Positions 13,877 through 15,795 of a stretch of 15,795 nt of DNA are shown piece after piece. A program made the position numbers and the translations under genes. Every line of letters begins with the position of its first letter. Position 1 is the first letter of the stretch. This stretch comes from CAYVQE01 sp964633205 (GTDB lineage Bacteria; Myxococcota; B64-G9): the NCBI GenBank assembly GCA_964633205.1, contig CAZWFN010000145.1:1-15795 (forward strand), in the 5' to 3' direction. Below the pieces are notes generated by a model. That model was not told the DNA's origin and searched no databases. It was given only the letters and a program-made list of their open reading frames with translations.

Positions 13877-14440
13877 TCAGCCGGCGTCGCCGCCGGCCCC
13901 CACCGCGTCGGCCAGCGCCTGCTCGAGGTTCTCCTTGAGACCCTGCAGCTCGGCGCGTACCACACCGTTCTCGTCGATCAGGAAGATTGCGGGCAGCGAC
14001 AGGCTCTCGCCCTTGACGATGTACTTCTTGGCCACCGTCTCGTAGGCGTCGACCAGCACCGGGAAGGGCAAGGGGTTCTTCTTGAGCCAGGCCTTGAGCT
14101 TGGCCCGCCCGTCCTTCTCCTCGAGCAGGGCGATCAGCAACACCTGCACCTCGGCTCCGTGCTTTTCATGGTAGGCGACCACCTGGGGCAGCTCTTTCAT
14201 GCAGGGCTTGCAGTCGGTGCGGAAGAAATCGAGCAGCACCTGCTTCTTCTTCTTCCAGGCGACCTCCTGGCCCGGATAGGCCAGGTCGCTCAGCCGGTGC
14301 ATCACCCCCTCGAGATCCCGCAGGAAGAACTCCGGCGCCGGCTGGCCCACCTCGACCTGGGCGTCGGCCGCCACCGCGGGCAGCGCGGGCAGCAGCCCGA
14401 CGGCCGCCAACAATACCACTGTTCCAATCCGTTGTCTCAT
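13877..14440 (-). CDS. Exported TlpA/ResA-like thiol-disulfide oxidoreductase
   Basis: A 187-residue thioredoxin-fold protein. Residues 1-25 (MRQRIG followed by a hydrophobic run ending PAVAADA) form a clear signal peptide, so it should act in the periplasm. VGQPAPEFFLRDLEG at 31-45 is the AhpC/TSA-type opening. The active site is FFRTDCKPCMKELP with C77 and C80, and the cis-proline loop is LSLPAIFLID (P150). A lysine run (KKKK, 63-66) just before the central strand is unusual. ATG 14440 lies 12 bases after the preceding gene's stop with AAGGGA as ribosome site. The family reduces or isomerises periplasmic disulfides, for example in cytochrome c maturation. No cytochrome genes are here; the nearby cysteine-rich lipoprotein is a possible but unproven partner. 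Confidence 0.9.
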   Translation of the reverse strand: MRQRIGTVVLLAAVGLLPALPAVAADAQVEVGQPAPEFFLRDLEGVMHRLSDLAYPGQEVAWKKKKQVLLDFFRTDCKPCMKELPQVVAYHEKHGAEVQVLLIALLEEKDGRAKLKAWLKKNPLPFPVLVDAYETVAKKYIVKGESLSLPAIFLIDENGVVRAELQGLKENLEQALADAVGAGGDAG

Positions 14441-14451
14441 GGCGCTTCCCT

Positions 14452-15651
14452 TCAGCCGCCGACCCGGGTAACGGCCGCTGCGACCGCCGACTTGACGTGG
14501 GTGGTCAACAGCTCCTTGACCGCCTTGTCGTTGGCCTTGGCCTTGGCGAACGGCATGGCCCCTTTGGTTCGCGGCAGGTCGGCCGTGTACAGCTCGCGGC
14601 CGTCCTCGGTCCAGACCAGCCGAAAACTGCCGTCGGCGTAGGAGTAGAAGACCTGGTCCTCGACCGAATCGAAGTCGCAGCGCAGATCGAGCACCAGCAG
14701 CAGCTTGGCCCCCTTGGCGGCCGCGGCGGCGCGGGCCGCAGCCACATCACCGGCCAGGATGGCCCGGACCTGGCCGGTGGCCAGACCGCCCGGCCGGATC
14801 TTCAGCCCCTGCTCCACCAGCCATTTCTGCACCTGGTCGCGCACCCGGGCCGGCCGGCGGCCGGAGGTCAGCAGGCGGCCGTCCTGGCTCAAGCCGACCA
14901 CCACCAACGCGGTGCGTCCAGCCTCCTGGTCCAGCTTCGCCGCCCGGCGCAGGTCGGCCGCCACCTGCTCGACCAGCACCGCGTTCGACTTGCCCTCGAC
15001 CACGATCGGCTCGCTCAGGCCGACCAGCAGCTTCTGGGCGCGGCCCAGCAACCGGCGCGCCTCGCCCGAGTTGCCGCTGTCCAGCGCCCGACGGCCCTGG
15101 ACGTGCAGCGCGATCGCCTTGGCCACCCGCTGGCTGGCCGCCTTGTAGGCCTGGTTGAGCAGGCGATCGTACTCGAGCTTGGGGTAGCTGATCATGGCGT
15201 AGCAATCGTGGCTGCGCCCCGCGGCCCCCTCGTACTCCTCGCACCAGCGCTCGCCCTCCCAGGCGCCGCGAACCATCACCGGCCGCTCCTCGGCCGAGCG
15301 AATCGAGAAGCGGTAGCCGCCCTGGCCGTCCGGCTCGAGCTCGGCGGCCACCTTCTGGCCGATGAAGCGGCGCAGCTTGCCCAGCGCGTCACCGTAGGCC
15401 TCGGCATAGGCGCTCTTCTGGCTGGCCTTGCGGTGGGCCTCACCGCAGAAGGCCAGCAGGTGGTCGGTGTGCACCGGGCACTCCTGGATCCACAGCGGCT
15501 CCACGCCCTCGGAGTGGGCCACCCGAGTGCGATCGCCACGCACTTTCTCGCCGCCGCCACCGCGGCCGGCGGCCCGGCCACCCGAGCAGCCCGCCGCCAA
15601 CCACAGCGCCACGGCCAACATCCCCACAGCTCCTGCAATCCGATTGACCAT
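14452..15651 (-). CDS. LPP20-like lipoprotein
   Basis: A 399-residue predicted lipoprotein of unknown function. The signal peptide ends LWLAAGC with lipid-attachment Cys22 and Ser at +2. A glycine- and charge-rich linker follows (23-50). Residues about 72-165, with KASQKSAYAEAYGDALGKLR, WCEEYEGAAGRSHDCYAMIS and YPKLEYDRLL, resemble the LPP20/DUF400 fold. The following helices (about 170-215, GRRALDSGNSGEARRLLGRA) look like a tetratricopeptide-type repeat. The rest (245-399) is a separate alpha/beta region that I do not recognise, with an alanine-rich stretch at 302-314. Two ATGs are adjacent (15654, 15651); the second better fits the GAGG ribosome site. The open frame continues to 15696, but the lipobox supports this start. 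It is the first gene of the block and precedes the TlpA-like gene by 11 bases. Confidence 0.82.
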   Translation of the reverse strand: MVNRIAGAVGMLAVALWLAAGCSGGRAAGRGGGGEKVRGDRTRVAHSEGVEPLWIQECPVHTDHLLAFCGEAHRKASQKSAYAEAYGDALGKLRRFIGQKVAAELEPDGQGGYRFSIRSAEERPVMVRGAWEGERWCEEYEGAAGRSHDCYAMISYPKLEYDRLLNQAYKAASQRVAKAIALHVQGRRALDSGNSGEARRLLGRAQKLLVGLSEPIVVEGKSNAVLVEQVAADLRRAAKLDQEAGRTALVVVGLSQDGRLLTSGRRPARVRDQVQKWLVEQGLKIRPGGLATGQVRAILAGDVAAARAAAAAKGAKLLLVLDLRCDFDSVEDQVFYSYADGSFRLVWTEDGRELYTADLPRTKGAMPFAKAKANDKAVKELLTTHVKSAVAAAVTRVGG

Positions 15652-15702
15652 CATCTCCCTCGCTGCTGACTCGAGACCGAGACCGTCCGAAACCAACGCC
15701 CG

Positions 15703-15732
15703 AAACTAGCATTCCCCGCAGCGCCCGATCAA
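15703..15732 (-). promoter_or_regulatory. Candidate promoter of the envelope gene block
   Basis: TTGATC at 15732-15727 and TAGTTT at 15708-15703 are separated by 18 bases, and TGC directly precedes the -10. The predicted start is about 45 bases before the ATG at 15651. The TGCTAGTTT word resembles TGCTAGCTT before hldE1. The remaining bases to the window edge show no other feature. Confidence 0.4.
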
Positions 15733-15795
15733 CGGCTATCGCCCGGATCGATCTCTGCGGGGTCCGACGTCATGGATGCGGCCGGGATTCAGTCT

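Overview
The window looks like a chromosomal segment of a high-GC, Gram-negative bacterium, most likely a deltaproteobacterium in the Myxococcota sense. Three things point there. The genes build lipopolysaccharide (LPS): heptose activation, GT9 heptosyltransferases and a lipid A acyltransferase. The order DUF4416-yicC-gmk is typical of deltaproteobacteria. There is also a very cysteine-rich lipoprotein with DNDCDG (MopE-like) and CDDGxxCT repeats, a style common in myxobacteria and relatives. The taxonomic call is inference; only about 56 bases of 16S rRNA are present.

Every supported gene lies on the minus strand, so the window reads right to left. Region A (15651 to 7792) is an envelope block: an LPP20-like lipoprotein, an exported TlpA/ResA-like thiol-disulfide protein, an LpxL/HtrB-family lipid A acyltransferase, an apparently exported protein-L-isoaspartate methyltransferase, a signal-peptide/TPR/C-terminal-TM protein, and a 1082-residue lipoprotein with about 74 cysteines. 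Region B (7705 to 475) is a tightly packed probable operon: split heptose kinase (hldE1/rfaE1) and adenylyltransferase (hldE2/rfaE2), a GT4 glycosyltransferase, two GT9 heptosyltransferase-like proteins, DUF4416, YicC and guanylate kinase. Many junctions are GTGA overlaps or gaps under 60 bases. Region C (474 to 1) is an rRNA operon leader followed by the 5' end of 16S rRNA. The leader appears to hold two promoters, each followed by a boxA-like element, and the first also by a boxB-like hairpin.

Region B would activate the heptose sugar (hldE1, hldE2) and add sugars to the LPS inner core (GT9, GT4); LpxL would finish lipid A. The TlpA-like protein and the methyltransferase suggest oxidative folding and repair of exported proteins, which would suit the disulfide-rich lipoprotein, though that link is inferred from proximity.

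Points for a second look: a perfect 16-bp inverted repeat that copies the last codons and stop of the TPR gene; substitutions at donor-binding or catalytic positions in the GT4 and one GT9 protein; a possible leaderless start for hldE1 with a shared TGCTAGYTT -10 motif; the signal-bearing methyltransferase; the alternating two-type cysteine repeat; and the duplicated promoter/boxA leader. No mobile element, CRISPR array, tRNA or clearly novel defence-type system was seen.
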